This document shows positions 31,439 to 44,574 of a stretch of DNA of 64,000 nt, piece after piece (the stretch's first letter is position 1; each line of letters starts with the position of its first letter). This DNA comes from Stictocephala bisonia. Lineage: Eukaryota > Arthropoda > Insecta > Hemiptera > Membracidae. The translations under genes were made by a program, and so were the position numbers. Location: assembly GCA_035578905.1 (NCBI GenBank), contig JAQJVL010000176.1, positions 708,501 to 772,500 on the forward strand. The letters run 5' to 3'. The notes under the pieces were generated by a model that did no database searches, was not told where the DNA came from, and saw nothing but the letters and a program-made list of their open reading frames with translations.

Positions 31439-32968
31439 TGAGACCCATCCCCCCCACCAAAGCTGGGAAGCGTGCCAACTGGGGGGATGGCTCAAAACGA
31501 GTAAAGCGATGGGATCACGGGTGGCAGTTGGAGGGTCCAAAATAAAACTCGGCAGCTGAGCGAAACTAATTTATTACCAAAATCAAAATAATTAATTAAT
31601 CAAAACGGCAGAAGGCCACAATATAAAATAGGCAGAAGGCCACAATATAAAATTTGCACTTAAATAAATAACAAAACACACAAAAGCTACAAGAACAACA
31701 AACTCAACAAATACCAGAATTAACAAATTAACAACTACATGGCCTATCTGCAGCCTAGCCTGAGACACCCCAAAACGTAAGACAAATTATTAAAGAAACG
31801 AATAAAAGTAAAAAGAAAATTTATAAAAATTTTGATAACCCCAAAATAAAAGTGAAAATTTAGAAAACGTCTGGAAGACAACAATTAAACCGGCAATTCA
31901 GCCCACATATCCCTTGATTCCACCGGGCCAGGGAGTAAGCCGGAATCCCTGGGCAGCTCCGAATTAAATACTTAAAAGCACAATAATCCCCTTTTGGTGA
32001 GTTTAAAAATTAAACAATTTAAAAGAAAATATAACACGGTACCGTAGTAAAAAGTCACTTCAAGACAACTATTATCCCCTGACATCAATAATACCAAAAC
32101 ACGAAATAAATAAATAAATCACTAGGCCTAAACATAATAATCAACGATAACATAACTTAACCATAGGGACCTAACAACTATAAAATCTAAAAAGATATAA
32201 CAACAAATAAAACTAATTAATTAATAACAAGGAATATAAACTAATTAAAAATAAATAACAATAAATATAAATAAAATAAATATTAACATCAAAAAAATCT
32301 TGGGTATTTTAAAAGCTTTCCCTCGTTAATAAAAAATAATTAAGTCCCCATGGCTGTGTTGCAAAAATCACTTTTCTGGGTTTTAGGCCTAGGCCACACA
32401 AAGTTCCACAGATTTTTTTTTTTTTTCTTCTTTTTTCTTATATTTCACTGCCCTTCTCTTTTCTGTTTTTCTTTTTATAAATTAAAAATCCACATCAAAA
32501 CCCCCAGCTCAGCCGCCGGGAACAAAAAGAACACACTGACCTGAGGACTGAAGAATTATACCCAGAGCTGTAGAGAGGGTAGCGGGCGAAACCAGGCTCC
32601 AGCATGGTCCTCAGGCCAGGCGAGCAGTGCAGAAGATCGAAATTCCCCCGGACGGCAGGCTGAGGGCTGAAAGTCCCACTCGAGGACCCTGGAGTTTTGG
32701 AGTCTCTCAGCCGAACATAGTAATCTCAGCAGGCAGAGCCAAAGACAAAATGACGGCCAACCTGAAAGACGAAGGCTCCAGAGAAACTAGAACTACTCGA
32801 ACAATCTAGAAGACGGCCAACCTGACCGAAGCTGCTGGAAACCGGAACGAAACGGAACTGGGCCAACGGCTACCAACGTACGCAAAACGCAAGGCAAAAA
32901 CGAATCTCAGGCAGCCTGGCAGACAATGACGAAAAAAACGAAACTGTACCGGTCCAAGACCCGGTACA
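31439..32968 (-). repeat. 5' LTR of the gag-less Gypsy element
   Basis: It has the same length as the 3' LTR. The only differences I found are five substitutions, at 32877, 32884, 32885, 32900 and 32905, all within 29 bases near the U3 end. Confidence 0.95.
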
Positions 32969-32972
32969 TGGT

Positions 32973-34550
32973 TTATATTGGTGGATCAATGCTGAATTTT
33001 TCATTTCCTCTAAATATATATAAAAATTAAAACCATAAGATAAAACATAATTGTAAGTAATATTTTTAATGCTCCAGAAAAGCCGAACGATGCTGTTCAG
33101 TCTTGTTTACATCGTTTCTGGGAGGAATAGTCCAACCAGCATGGTATAACCTCAGCTAGGTATTGCGTCTTGTTCCCTTACAGAGATTGATAATGACGGA
33201 TTTTGTTTGATACCTTTACCAACGCAACAATGGTCTATAAAATAAATTTATTTTCAGTTCAAGGTGTTTTTGACTGTTAACTTTACGGGACTTTACCAAT
33301 ATTCTATTAAGTAGCATCAAGGAAAATAAGTCAGTTAAGCTGTTTGAAAATATGATGGTGAGTATTTATTCAAATCCGACCTATGAAACCCCATAAACGT
33401 TGAGTATATCCGTATAGGCAACCACATTAACTGAAGCAGTCATAATTGTACTGTCAGATAGACATGGGATGAAATGGCGAATTTTAATCACGCCACAGCA
33501 ATTACAAACATTACAATCCTGGTAGATTATAGCAACAACCGTGCTTTTGAATGATATATACACTCCAGAGAACTCATCTCAATATTGATAATATACACTG
33601 GTTTTACAAGTAAAATACTATTCAATGATTTTCCAAGTAGATTTAATTTAAATTCATCATTACAAAACATTTTTGTTTCAATAATTGTTGATGTTCGAAA
33701 TTGTTAAAAGACATTTACGGTACGTAAATGCTTAATTCAATTGTATCAATCATTCTCAGTTTTAAAAATACTGATTATAAATATATATCTACACTTAAAA
33801 ATGTCATTTCCTCCCTTAGGGGTGCTCCTGCCTATGATCAGTTAGGTAATCTAAGACGATAACATTTATGTTAGGTATTTTGAAATCACTATATAGCCAG
33901 CTGGAAATTACTTTTTCCAACATATGATAAGGGCATCCGTCCGTACATCATCAGACCGTAGGAGGGGCATATACAATAGCTGTGCATGTCTGTAGGGTTA
34001 CTAGCCGTTACTAACGAATAGGCTCTGTGGTTCCAAACTTAACTTGTAAAATACACATGATGTAAAGAACCAAATTTTAACATTCTATATTTTAGATTAT
34101 AAAACTAGAGGTTGGCATTTAATTTTTCATGGTGATATAATTTTATGATTTAGTTATAACTTAAGTATGGATTGCCGATGTATTGTCAAGGTGGCTGAGG
34201 TGGCTCATTTAATTTATTTGGATATATAACGGCAGGATGCCGAGATTTAGTTACACGTATGGGTTGCCGATGTAGTGTTAAGGTGGCTGAGGGGCTCGTT
34301 TACATTTATATTTTATTTTATGATATTACAATACTCGTTTCCAACAGTAAACCATAATTACATAAATGTTTTATTTCACAAAATTTTTCCGACTATTGTA
34401 AAGTCTAAATTAAGGAAAGTGCCAAAGGAAAATTCTACATAGAAAGAATCACAGTAATCTTGAACTCGTATGTTATCTTTATGGATATATATATAGACAC
34501 AAGAGGTAATATTTTGTATAGTGATCTTAGTCACCTCAATATATTGTATT
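32973..34550. other. AT-rich non-coding DNA with a two-copy repeat
   Basis: Two direct copies about 93 bases apart (34164 and 34257) share TTGCCGATGTA and AAGGTGGCTGAGG. No gene recognised. Confidence 0.5.
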
Positions 34551-34552
34551 AT

Positions 34553-35404
34553 ACAGGGTGTCCAGTAAGTAACCAGCCAAACTTCTGGAGGTCATTCCTT
34601 GGGTTAAAACAAACAAAAAATTTCATGTGTACAAATCGTCATCTCACTCCATTATCCGGCTAAAAACTTAATATCTGAAAAGTTATTTAAGATAAAACCA
34701 TGAAAATTGGTATGAATGTTGATCTTTACAGTATCCATGTACTATTTAAATTTAATTTTTTTTACAACAATCTTTTTCAAAATGGCAGCGATTTTAAATT
34801 TTTAAAGCCAAATATCTTGATAACCTTAAATTTTACTAAAAACTTGTAAGTTACAAAAAAGTTTAAAAATTTATTTCTATAAATAATTATATAAAAAGTT
34901 TTAAGATTGAACAACTATTAACTGAGAAATTACAATTTTTATCAAATTTGAAAACTAAAGTTTTAAATTTTATTAATATCAAGCATATTTTTATTTGATA
35001 AAAATTGTAATTTCTCAGTTAATAGTTGTTCAATCTTAAAAATGTTTATATAATTATTTATAAAAATAATTTCTTAAACTTTTTTGTAACTTACAAGTTT
35101 TTAGTAAAATTTAAGGTTATTAAGATATTTGGCTTTAAACATTTAAAATGGCCACCATTTTGAAAAAGATTGTTGTAAAAAAATGAAATTTAAATAGTAG
35201 ATGGAAACTGTAAAGATCAACATTCATACCAATTTTCATGGTTTTATCTTAAATAACCTTTGAGATATTAAGTTTTTAGTAAAAAACACATACAGACAGC
35301 CGGATAATGGAGCGAGATAGACGATTTATAAACATGGAATGTTTTGTTTGTTTTAACCCAAGGAATGACCTCCAGAAGTTTGGCTGGTTACTTACGGGAC
35401 ACCT
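34553..35404. mobile_element. Foldback element with ACAGGGTGTCC termini (copy 2)
   Basis: It starts ACAGGGTGTCCAGTAAGTAA and ends TTACTTACGGGACACCT. The arms are about 420 bases and over 90 percent complementary, with a centre near 34975. Flanks read TAT on the left and TATA a few bases out on the right. Internal TTTTCAAAATGGC motifs match the element at 22551-23361. Confidence 0.9.
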
Positions 35405-36820
35405 AGTATAGTTATCTTGCACATTTTTTTAAGAACTGAGACAAAAGTAGATGCCTTTCCCAACCCCTCAGTATCCTGCAACCCACCCAAATACTATCAA
35501 AACTTTGCTGGACCCATCGAGGGTAGGCGCGGAGGCATCGGAATCAGGAGGATGAAAAAAAAAAAAAAACACAAGTTGAATGACGAAAATACTGTGTTTG
35601 TTACATGACAATTAAAAAAAAATATTAAAATCAAAAGTAATAAAAAATGTATTAAGTGTGAGACCCATCCCCACCCCACCAAAGCTGGAAAGCGTGCCAA
35701 CTGGGGGATGGCTCAAAACAAGTCTAGCGATGGGATCACGGGTGGCAGTTGGAGGGTCAAAATAAAACTCGGCAGCTGAGCAAAACTACTTTATTACCAA
35801 GAAAGCAATTATTAATTAATCAAAAACGGCAGAAGGCCACAATTTTAATTTGCACTTAAATAAATAACAAGAAACACTAAATTAACAAGAAAATAATACA
35901 AAATCTACAAAACAACAAACTCTACAAATACCAAAATTAACAACTACATGGCCTATCTGCAGCCTAGCTTGAGACACCCAAAACGTGAGAAATTAAATTT
36001 AATAACAACTTAAAAGTGACAGAATAGAACCAATTTTGATAACCCCAAATAACCCCGGCAATTTAGCCCCACATCCCATGATTCCACCGAGGCCAGGGAG
36101 TAAGCCGGAATCCCTGGGCAGCTCCGAATTAGAAGTTAAGTAAAGAAACATAATCCCCTTTTAGTGAACGTTTAAAAATTAATCAATTTAAAAATATATA
36201 TATAACCCGGTACCGTTCGAGTAAATATTCACTTCAAAACACCCCTAATACACTTAACAAAAAAAAAAATATAAATAACAATCACTAGGCCTAAACATAT
36301 AAATAAATAACATACTTAACCATAGGGACCTAATAAAAATAAAAATTTAAACAAATGTAACAAGAAAATAAACTAATTAAACTAAATAACAATAAATATT
36401 AACACAAGTTTTGTTCCCCTTTCTTTCTCTTAAAATTTTTTAAATATATTAGTAGCAATGTCCCCATGGCTGTTTCCTCACTTTGTCCCATCAGTTTTAG
36501 GCCTAGGCCCAGTTAAATAGTTCCACAAAATTTTTTTCTTCTTTTATATTTCACCTCCTTTTTTTCTTGTTTTTCTTTTGTACATAATTAATTCCACATC
36601 AAAACCCCCAGCTCAGCCGCCGGGAACAAAATGAAACGCACTGACCTGAGGACAGAAGACTTCTACCCCAAAGATGTAGAGAGGGTAGCGGGCGACTCTA
36701 GGCTCCAACATGGTCCTCAGGCCAGGCTACCAGTGAAGATAGTCGACCATCCCCGGACGACAGGCTGAGGGGTGAAACGTCCTGCTCAAGGACCCTGGAC
36801 TGCAACCAAACCACAGCACA

Positions 36821-37297
36821 TTAACCCTTTCCAATCTGTTTATTTATTATAAGCTGTCCTCTCCAATCTTCTGGCCAGCTGTACTGGCCATAGTTGAATG
36901 CGCGCCATATCTGATTAGTTTATGCGTCACATGTCCCTGCGACTCTTGATGGGCAGTCACACTGGCCAATGCTAAATCCCGTCTACGATCTTGTGGCCAG
37001 TACCACTGACCAAGCAATTCATTCTACATTTAGAAGCAATTTATTCGTTGCTATGTGCCTGTAAAGTGCTGTAACCTATCGTGGAACTATAGAATTATAA
37101 ATAAATGCAGTTCCCGCCAAATGAATATAAGTCAGCTGAATGAAAATAACCACCTGTTATTCCAGTGCTGATCAAGCTGGCCATATATTGACCTATTTTG
37201 TTGCAGCCTTCAGACAGTGTTGTTTACAGTATTACTTTGTGTTTGATGTTTTCTTTCTCTTGTAAATCTATTTAGTCATTTAGTAATGTGGTGTGTG

Positions 37298-37336
<39 letters not shown>

Positions 37337-37716
37337 AATCGTACTGTATTTGATTAAAGACCTACGTGTAATTAATGTAAATAGTTGTGTAGAGTTGTAA
37401 AACACAAATATGTGTATCTTGTTTTTTCTAAATATTCTTAATTATTTTAATAACAGTAAAATGATTAAATGTACTAATGGTATTTAAGTACTTTTAAATT
37501 TTAAATGCCCTATGTAAACATTGCATATTGTAGTAAAACTAATACAGAGTTGGTGGGAGAGAGCCGCCATGTTCATTGCAGACATGGCACAATGAGTGAC
37601 ATGGCCAGTCCGACTGGCCACGCAGAGCGGAAAGGACAGCTGATGGCAAAACAATAGAGAGCTGTCTGTACTTCAGCGTGGGCAGTCCAATTGGCCTCAA
37701 GATTGGAAAGGGTTAA
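36821..37716. mobile_element. piggyBac-like MITE with TTAA duplications
   Basis: TTAA is followed by CCCTTTCCAATCT at the left and preceded by GATTGGAAAGGG at the right, so there are 12-13 base terminal inverted repeats and TTAA duplications, as in the piggyBac superfamily. Subterminal GGCCAGT and ACTGGCC motifs occur several times at both ends (36868-37025 and 37600-37700). There is no transposase; a (TA)n-T(n) run lies at 37296-37338. Confidence 0.8.
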
Positions 37717-38109
37717 AACCAGTACAGCCAAACCCAAAATACTATACATAACAACTAATAAATATGAGGGTGCATGATTTTGCAAAACTGAACATGAATA
37801 GAGCAAACAAGACAGTGAAAGATTAACTTTAGGCTATGAATAATTTAAATCAACTTACAATTTAACAAATTATAAAAGACGTATGGAACTAAAAAAAAAT
37901 GACAAACTGAAAACTAGGCTATAGATACAGGAGCAATAGGTTATAACAGGAAAATCAAACTACACAGATAGGCTAGGTTATTGTCAATGAACAAAAATAT
38001 GGTAAATCGGTAACTCCAACTGAAAAAAGGCTCAACAAAACATTATACAGAACTACTAATAAATATAAAACCAGATATGAAAAGCAATTAACGGTAAAGA
38101 GGTAACATT

Positions 38110-39474
38110 GAGACACATCCCCCCCCACCTTGCGCTGGTAAGCGTGCCAACCGGGGGATGGCTCAAAACAAGTCGAGCGATGGGATCACGGGTGGCAGTT
38201 GGAGGGTCAAAAATAACACTCGGCAGCTGAGCAAAACTGATTTTTATTCCAAGTAAACCAACAAATAATCAAAACTTGGCAGAAGGCCACAATAAATAGA
38301 CGCAGTTAAATAAACAACAATAAACACTAAAATTAACAAGATTCACAAAAGCTACAAAAACCACAAACTCTACAAAAACCAAAATTAACAACTACATGGT
38401 GTATGGCCTATCTGCAGCCTAGCCGGAGACACCCAAAACGCAAGAAATTAACGAACCAAATAAAAGTGAAAATTTTATAACAATTTTGGTATCACCAATT
38501 AAGCCGGCAATTTGGCCCACATCCCTTGATTCCACCGAGGCCAGGGAGTAAGCCGGAATCCCTGGGCAGCTCCGAATTAGAAGTTAAGTCAAGCACAATA
38601 ATCCCCTTTTGGTGAGTTTAAAAATTAAACAATTAAAAAGAAAATCTAACACGGTACCGTTCGAGTAAAAATGCACTTCAAGACATCTATAATACAATTA
38701 ACAACAACAAAAAATAAATAACGATCACTAGGCCTAAACATATAAATAAATAACAACATGATTTAACAATAGGGACCTAACAAATATAAACTCTAAAATA
38801 TCTAAAAACAAAATAAACTACTTAAACTAAATAACAATAAATATTAACACTAAAAGTTCTTTTTGTATTTAGTTTTTTTTTCTTTCTTTAATAAAAAAAT
38901 TTATATAGGTCCCCATGGCTGTGTTGCATAAACTGTTCGTTTTAGGCCTAGCCCACTTAAATAGTTCCACCACCATTCTTTTCTTCTTTTTTTTTTTATA
39001 CATTTCACTGGTTTTTCTTGGGTTATTTTCTTTATATAAATATTTAAACAGCAAAACCCCCAGCTCAGCCGCCGGGAAAAACAACATGGAATACACTGAC
39101 CTGAGGACAGAAGACTTATACCACAAAGATGTAGAGCGGGAAGCGGGCGACTCCAGGCTCCCACATGGTCCTCAGGCCAGGCTAGCAGTGCAGCTGGTCG
39201 GCAATCCCCGGACGGCAGGCTGAGGGTGAAACGTCCTACTCAAGGACCCTGGAGTTTTGGATTCTCTAGCTCCGCATGGTGAGTTGATCGGCCGCCCAGA
39301 AACTACTAGAAAACGAAAGACGGCCAACCTGACAGACCAGAGCTGGAAACCGGAACGACCGAAACCGGGCCAACGGCCACCAAAGTACGCGAAACGCAGG
39401 GCATGAGCGATCTCAGGCAGCCCGGCAGCCAACGACGAAAAAAACGAAATGTACCGGTCAAAAGACCCGGTACA
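38110..39474 (-). mobile_element. Solo LTR (1365 bp) of the same Gypsy family
   Basis: It has TGAGAC...GGTACA ends matching the full element's LTRs and an ACAT duplication on both sides (38106-38109, 39475-39478). It is continuous across the site where the neighbouring LTR carries the intron-like insert. It lacks the internal tandem duplication seen in the full element. Confidence 0.92.
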
Positions 39475-39853
39475 ACATTGAGCACGTGGCTCGAACCTAG
39501 GTTAACCAATACCTAGACAAAGCATACAAATTTAACAATGCCCTGAAAATGACAAATAAACCAGAATATTATTTAAACAAAGTATTTTCACCAAAAGGGT
39601 GATTAGATATCAGAAATTACAAAAGAACACTTACGTTTTGGAGTCTCTAGCCGTGCATGTCTAGAAGCCTCTAGGCGTAGAAAACCAAATGATGGCCAGC
39701 CTGACAGACAAAGGATGGAACACGGAACGACCGAGTCCGAGCCAACGGCCACCAAAGTAAGCGAATCGCCGGGCACAAGCGATCTCAGGCAGCCCGGCAG
39801 ACCACGACGAAAAAAAAAACGAAATGTACCTGTCAAACGACCTAGTACAAGTG

Positions 39854-42800
39854 ACAAAAAAATAAAAACATTTAGAGATAAAACGGGCTGTTGACCATTT
39901 TTGAAAAGTTACTCTAAATCATTATCAATAAAATAGCTACAGAAATTCATATGAACATATTGCCTCGAAGTCAAAGTACAGACGAGGCATTTGAAACATG
40001 CTCATTCTCCTTGGTATAATATTACTTATTGTTAGGGACAGTGATGTATTTTAAACCTATTCACAATTTAAAATAAAATATAAAATAGTATTTTGTAAAA
40101 TACAAGTTTAAACGGAAACAATAAAATGTTATAATTATACAGGAGGAAATGTAATAATTACTTCAACAAATGTTATATGTGTGTGTAGTTAGCATACATT
40201 CAATACGGGGGGAGAGTAGCCACGAGTTATGTGGGTGAGTCCAGACATAACGGTAAACATTTACCTTCCTCCCACTAAGGGCTGACTGAGATTTTTAGTC
40301 ACTACGTCATATTGGTCACTACGCAACGTCCACTTTCCTTCTGCTATTGCAAGACTCTACTAGACCTCATCAGCTGTTAACTACCATAATTTTTAATGTA
40401 TTAGGTCAACAAAGTGTGTTCTTACTATGGGTTATCGATAGTCTTTAGATTTTGTGTTAGTTTCTAGCATCTAGTACATACCATAGGCGTTATTACTATG
40501 TACACTTTTAATTATATTTGTTAATATATCGATACATAACCTAATTCACTCCCGTCTATATGACGAAATAAATTTGTTAACGTAATTTGTTTGAAAATAT
40601 TGTAATAGTCGTATTTTTAATTTTACTATACTATGAAGTGTTTTATATATTACAGTCTAAAACAATATAAGTTCTACATCAATTCTGAGTTTATTTTCTG
40701 TGGTAAAAGTTGTATGGATACATTTCATAAGCTGCTTCATAAAGTGTAAATAACAGGAGTTGTTATTCAAGTGTGTATTTGCAAGACTATAAATTGGAAA
40801 TGTTACAAAAAGCTGCTGTTTTATTTTTGTAGCGGATAATTGGAACAAATACATAGAAATATCCATTAAACTCTATAAAAGTTAGCTAATGACTTCTTTA
40901 AACTTTGAATGAATAACATGCCGTGATGCGGATGAAACTTTGTAACTCCTGTAAAACCTTTAGTGTAAATGTCAAGAACGTTGTTATTGGAGTTAAAAAA
41001 ACTGATTTTTCGAATCTCGCTTTAATCTAGCAATATGTATATTTTATTTTTCGAAGCTAATGTTAAATGTAAGTTAATATTTGTAAGTAAAACCATTACC
41101 CCCTCGTTTCCAGTATATCCTTTAGAAACTATCAATTTCGCTCTTGCACACCTTATTTATCTATACGCATTCTTAATTAGTTATCTATACATTACGTTTT
41201 GAATCTTCATTCATATTATTGTTTATATCGGATTAGTTTAGTTTTTTTCATTCACTTTACAGTACCAGTACAGTACATTTTCAACTAGTTATAAAACTTA
41301 TTTTAATTTGTATTTTTATTGTTAGCAAAAATGTTTTGTATTAAGTAAATAAATATAATTTATATATTTGTTGTATACTTAATATCTTTGTACAGTAAAT
41401 ATTTGAACTATATTATTTGTTTCTAATGTTAATATACTAGTATTTTAAAGTGTTGTTGCTTAACAAATCTTACCAAATCACCCTAAATGTATGTCTCCTT
41501 ATATTCAGATACGGATTCAATTTAAGTTGACTTTTCAAATTCAAAGAAGAAGTTTTGAATTTATAACGGTAAATTGAATTAAATAAAAACTAAATGCGAA
41601 GTTATTCTTGAACAATGCAAACGTTTACATTTCCATACATTTTTTTTGTTCGACCTAAACACATGTTCTTGAGTGTCAAACCTGAAGTGAGTTAAGAGAA
41701 GCACATTTATGATATATTGCAGGATAGCGAAGTTCATATCAGCGGTTTTAGGCAAAATTGAAAAAATATGTTTCATCTTATCAATAGAATAAAAAAAAGA
41801 ATAATTAAAATATCTTTTCTGTAATTTGAATTCAGACAAAACTTAAACATGGAAACGTGTTCAAGTTGTGCCTTAGACTTTGTGTCTTCGAGGGACAGAG
41901 GCCATCTCAGTAGAAAGGAATACCTTTTCAGTCGGAGGTCTTGTGTGTAGGTCAAATTACTGTGTTTATGATTTTCTAACAATGTTAGTCGTCTTTAGTG
42001 ATAGTTTGCTGTTGTGGATACTATAGTTCAAATTTCTAAAAGGTGCTGCCTAAGTCATTCATGTGTGAATTTGATGTAAAAAATAAATCAAGCTGCCTAA
42101 AATCAGTTCACCAAGAAGTGACTAAGTACAAACTACATTTCCAACTTGTATATTGTACGTTTTATTTCATACATGAGAAAAAGTATGGCCAAATTTCTCA
42201 TGTATGAAATATAAATAAGTTATGTAAATTTCATTAACATAAATGGGTTAATTAAAAAAAAACAATCAAAATATATCATTTTTAAAAATATACAATTAAC
42301 TTAACTGTTTATTTTTAAGCTCCCAATTTGTATGTACATAGATAATGTACTTGACATAAAAGGAAAAATGTTCTTTCATTCATATTAGATGTATAGGGGG
42401 CCTACTCGAAACTGTCATCATTATTTTTATAATTTAAATTTAAATGGAAAAGTTAGTAAATTAGTCACAGATTGAGACCTACAGAAAGAACTGGTGCGAG
42501 AGAGATACACTGAGTGATGGAAGTGAGATAGAGAACCACTATTCCCCCACTGTGTCATTTCGTTTACAAATTTCCATGGCAATCAAGTATACGGTGGCCA
42601 CTGTCCATTACGTCATCAGAGTGGTGACCATTGATTGGTTTGATTAACACTAACGACTCAAGCTTAGAACGATCAAATTAAATCATTATCTAGTATTCAA
42701 ATAACAAATAAAAATAATAACACCAATAACATAATGAATGACAGTGAAAACAATAAACAATAATAATAAGTAAAAAAAAAAAAACTTATATAATTCATCA

Positions 42801-44570
42801 TAGGTTTTTTTATCACTAGATACTGTTGCGGAGGTTGAACTCAAACTGGAGCTAAAAAGTGGCAGTTAGTCACGCCCGTGAAGTACGGCAGTGGAACGGT
42901 GAACGGTGGAACTTTTTTCTATCCGTTGCTGAAATCCCTGTATGCGCTTAATATAACACGCAGATCGCAATATGTACGGCCCAGTCGTAGATATAAACTT
43001 CTTTCTTCAGATATAAAAGTAAAAATCCCTAACTGGTATTAACATCACAGCTACGTATGCAGACGCAAATGGTTTTTATATTAGAAAGATACTCGATAGC
43101 GATGAAGGAAAGTGTGTTCTGCTTTTCAAATCAAAAACTACTTTGAATTCATATTTAACTATATAAAAAGTAATTTTTATTAGAGGTTAAATAATATTTT
43201 TGGAAATAGATCATGTTTTGATGTGATATTTTCATATTTTTAATCCTGCTTTGCAATTTTTAAACATTTTATTGTTTTTTTTATTTACATTTATATAATT
43301 ATGTATAGTTCATTATTCTGTTATTGTGACCAATTTTATACGATAAAATAATAAAAAGTGTTTTTGCAGATAACCCTGTCAAACAGATTTTGTAAGTCAG
43401 CCTTTCTTAATAGTTTTTTTTTTATTATTATTATTTTTTCGTACGGAAACAGTTTCTTTATAGTCCAAGTATTTTTCCTGGAGCGGAATTACTCATTATT
43501 ATCGCCTCCCTTTGATTTCTTATATTTTCTTAAGAAAACTTCCTACAACACTCCAAGTTCTACAAAAATTTCATACTATTAAAAATAATATGATTCTTTA
43601 CCTTCACGTTATCTCTTATGTTTTGGAATTATAACTCAATAGAAAGTAGATACAATTTTGCTGTTTGTGAGATTTTCATGCATTTTCTTGTATTAAACAT
43701 GTTTCTTATCAATTTCATCAAGAGATTTTCACATTCAGTTCAGACCTTTATGGTATTTCAATGATATTTTGGATATCTACGCTCTCTTTTTTCCAGGTTT
43801 TTGTTTAATTTCTAAGCATTTTCATAATGCCATACGTAAATATTTTTTATTCATATTATTTTTAATGTTTACATTAACATTCACACCAAGAAAATTTCTT
43901 TATCTTTACTTTACTTCCTATCTAATTAAAATTCATCGTCATTAATAAAGTCCTGTACCCTCTTCTAGCTTATTTAGCTCTATCTTCTTATTTTATTATC
44001 AAATATAAGTTATGACATTTTCAAAGCTTATTAGGTAATTGTGTAGAACGTTAACCACCATTCTGCCATTAATAATATTAAACATGCATTAATCTCCAAG
44101 AGCTCTCTGAGGGAGTAAAGAAACTAAGTGGCTTTAATATAAAACACACTAACAAACTAATGATCCTGAGTAAAAAGCTCCTTCCTTTAATAAGTGTCAT
44201 TACACTACTTTTTAAAACCATTAACAAACACAGCCTAATGGACTGAACGTGTAGACAGAATACACAAAATGGAAACAGCTTAATTTCTCGGTTGAAGTTA
44301 CCGAAAATGGGGAAGTTGAGATAAGGTAAATGCAAACTCTTATCTCAACGAACTCTTACAATTTATTTCTTTTAGGAGTTAAAAATCAGTATTGACGTAT
44401 ATAGAACATTTAAAATTCTGTAATGACAAATATTAATTTTATTCTGTTCATTTACATATTTTAAGTTTCATAACTAATCTTAAAATAATCCTTTACACCA
44501 CATTTTACTTATATAACCTGTAATAAAATTATAAACAGTAACTTTCAAGTTCATATATTCAAACAATACC
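39854..44570. other. AT-rich non-coding DNA
   Basis: The only structure noted is the palindrome near 42180. Short ORFs have no family features. No gene recognised over 4.7 kb. Confidence 0.45.
42164..42210. repeat. Perfect 17-bp hairpin
   Basis: ATTTCATACATGAGAAA at 42164-42180 is the exact reverse complement of 42194-42210, with a 13-base loop. Confidence 0.85.
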
Positions 44571-44574
44571 ACGG

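Larger units (their letters stand above)
25955..32968 (-). mobile_element. Complete Ty3/Gypsy element without gag
   Basis: The element is 7014 bases long, with LTRs at 25955-27484 and 31439-32968 of exactly equal length (1530), TG...CA ends and a TGGT duplication on both sides (25951-25954, 32969-32972). A primer-binding site lies next to the right (5') LTR, and a polypurine tract (AGAGGGAGGT on the minus strand) next to the left (3') LTR. The pol ORF is uninterrupted. LTRs differ at only five positions that I can see, so insertion is recent. No gag ORF exists between the primer-binding site and pol. Confidence 0.95.
36799..39635 (-). other. Insert in solo LTR with exact GT-AG intron ends
   Basis: On the LTR sense strand the segment begins GTAAGTGTTC and ends TTTGGTTGCAG, perfect 5' and 3' splice sites. 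The junction bases are unambiguous because the LTR continues in the next base on both sides. There is no target duplication and no terminal inverted repeat. Removing the MITE (with one TTAA) and the solo LTR (with one ACAT) leaves about 572 bases of AT-rich sequence with no ORF. Confidence 0.8.
35659..39849 (-). mobile_element. Solo LTR of the same Gypsy family, split by an intron-like insertion
   Basis: The two LTR pieces, 35659-36798 and 39636-39849, join without gap or overlap when aligned to the other LTRs and total 1354 bases. The pair is flanked by a perfect AGTG duplication (35655-35658 and 39850-39853), proving they are one insertion. The middle 2837 bases arrived later or belong to a variant form. 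Confidence 0.9.

Noticed and set aside
31152..31540. ORFs with long Lys or Phe runs
   Set aside because: These are translations of the poly(A)/poly(T) tracts in the leader of the gag-less element.
36799..39635. Helitron or TIR transposon as the origin of the insert in the solo LTR
   Set aside because: No TC...CTRR ends, no inverted termini and no target duplication; the ends are splice sites instead.
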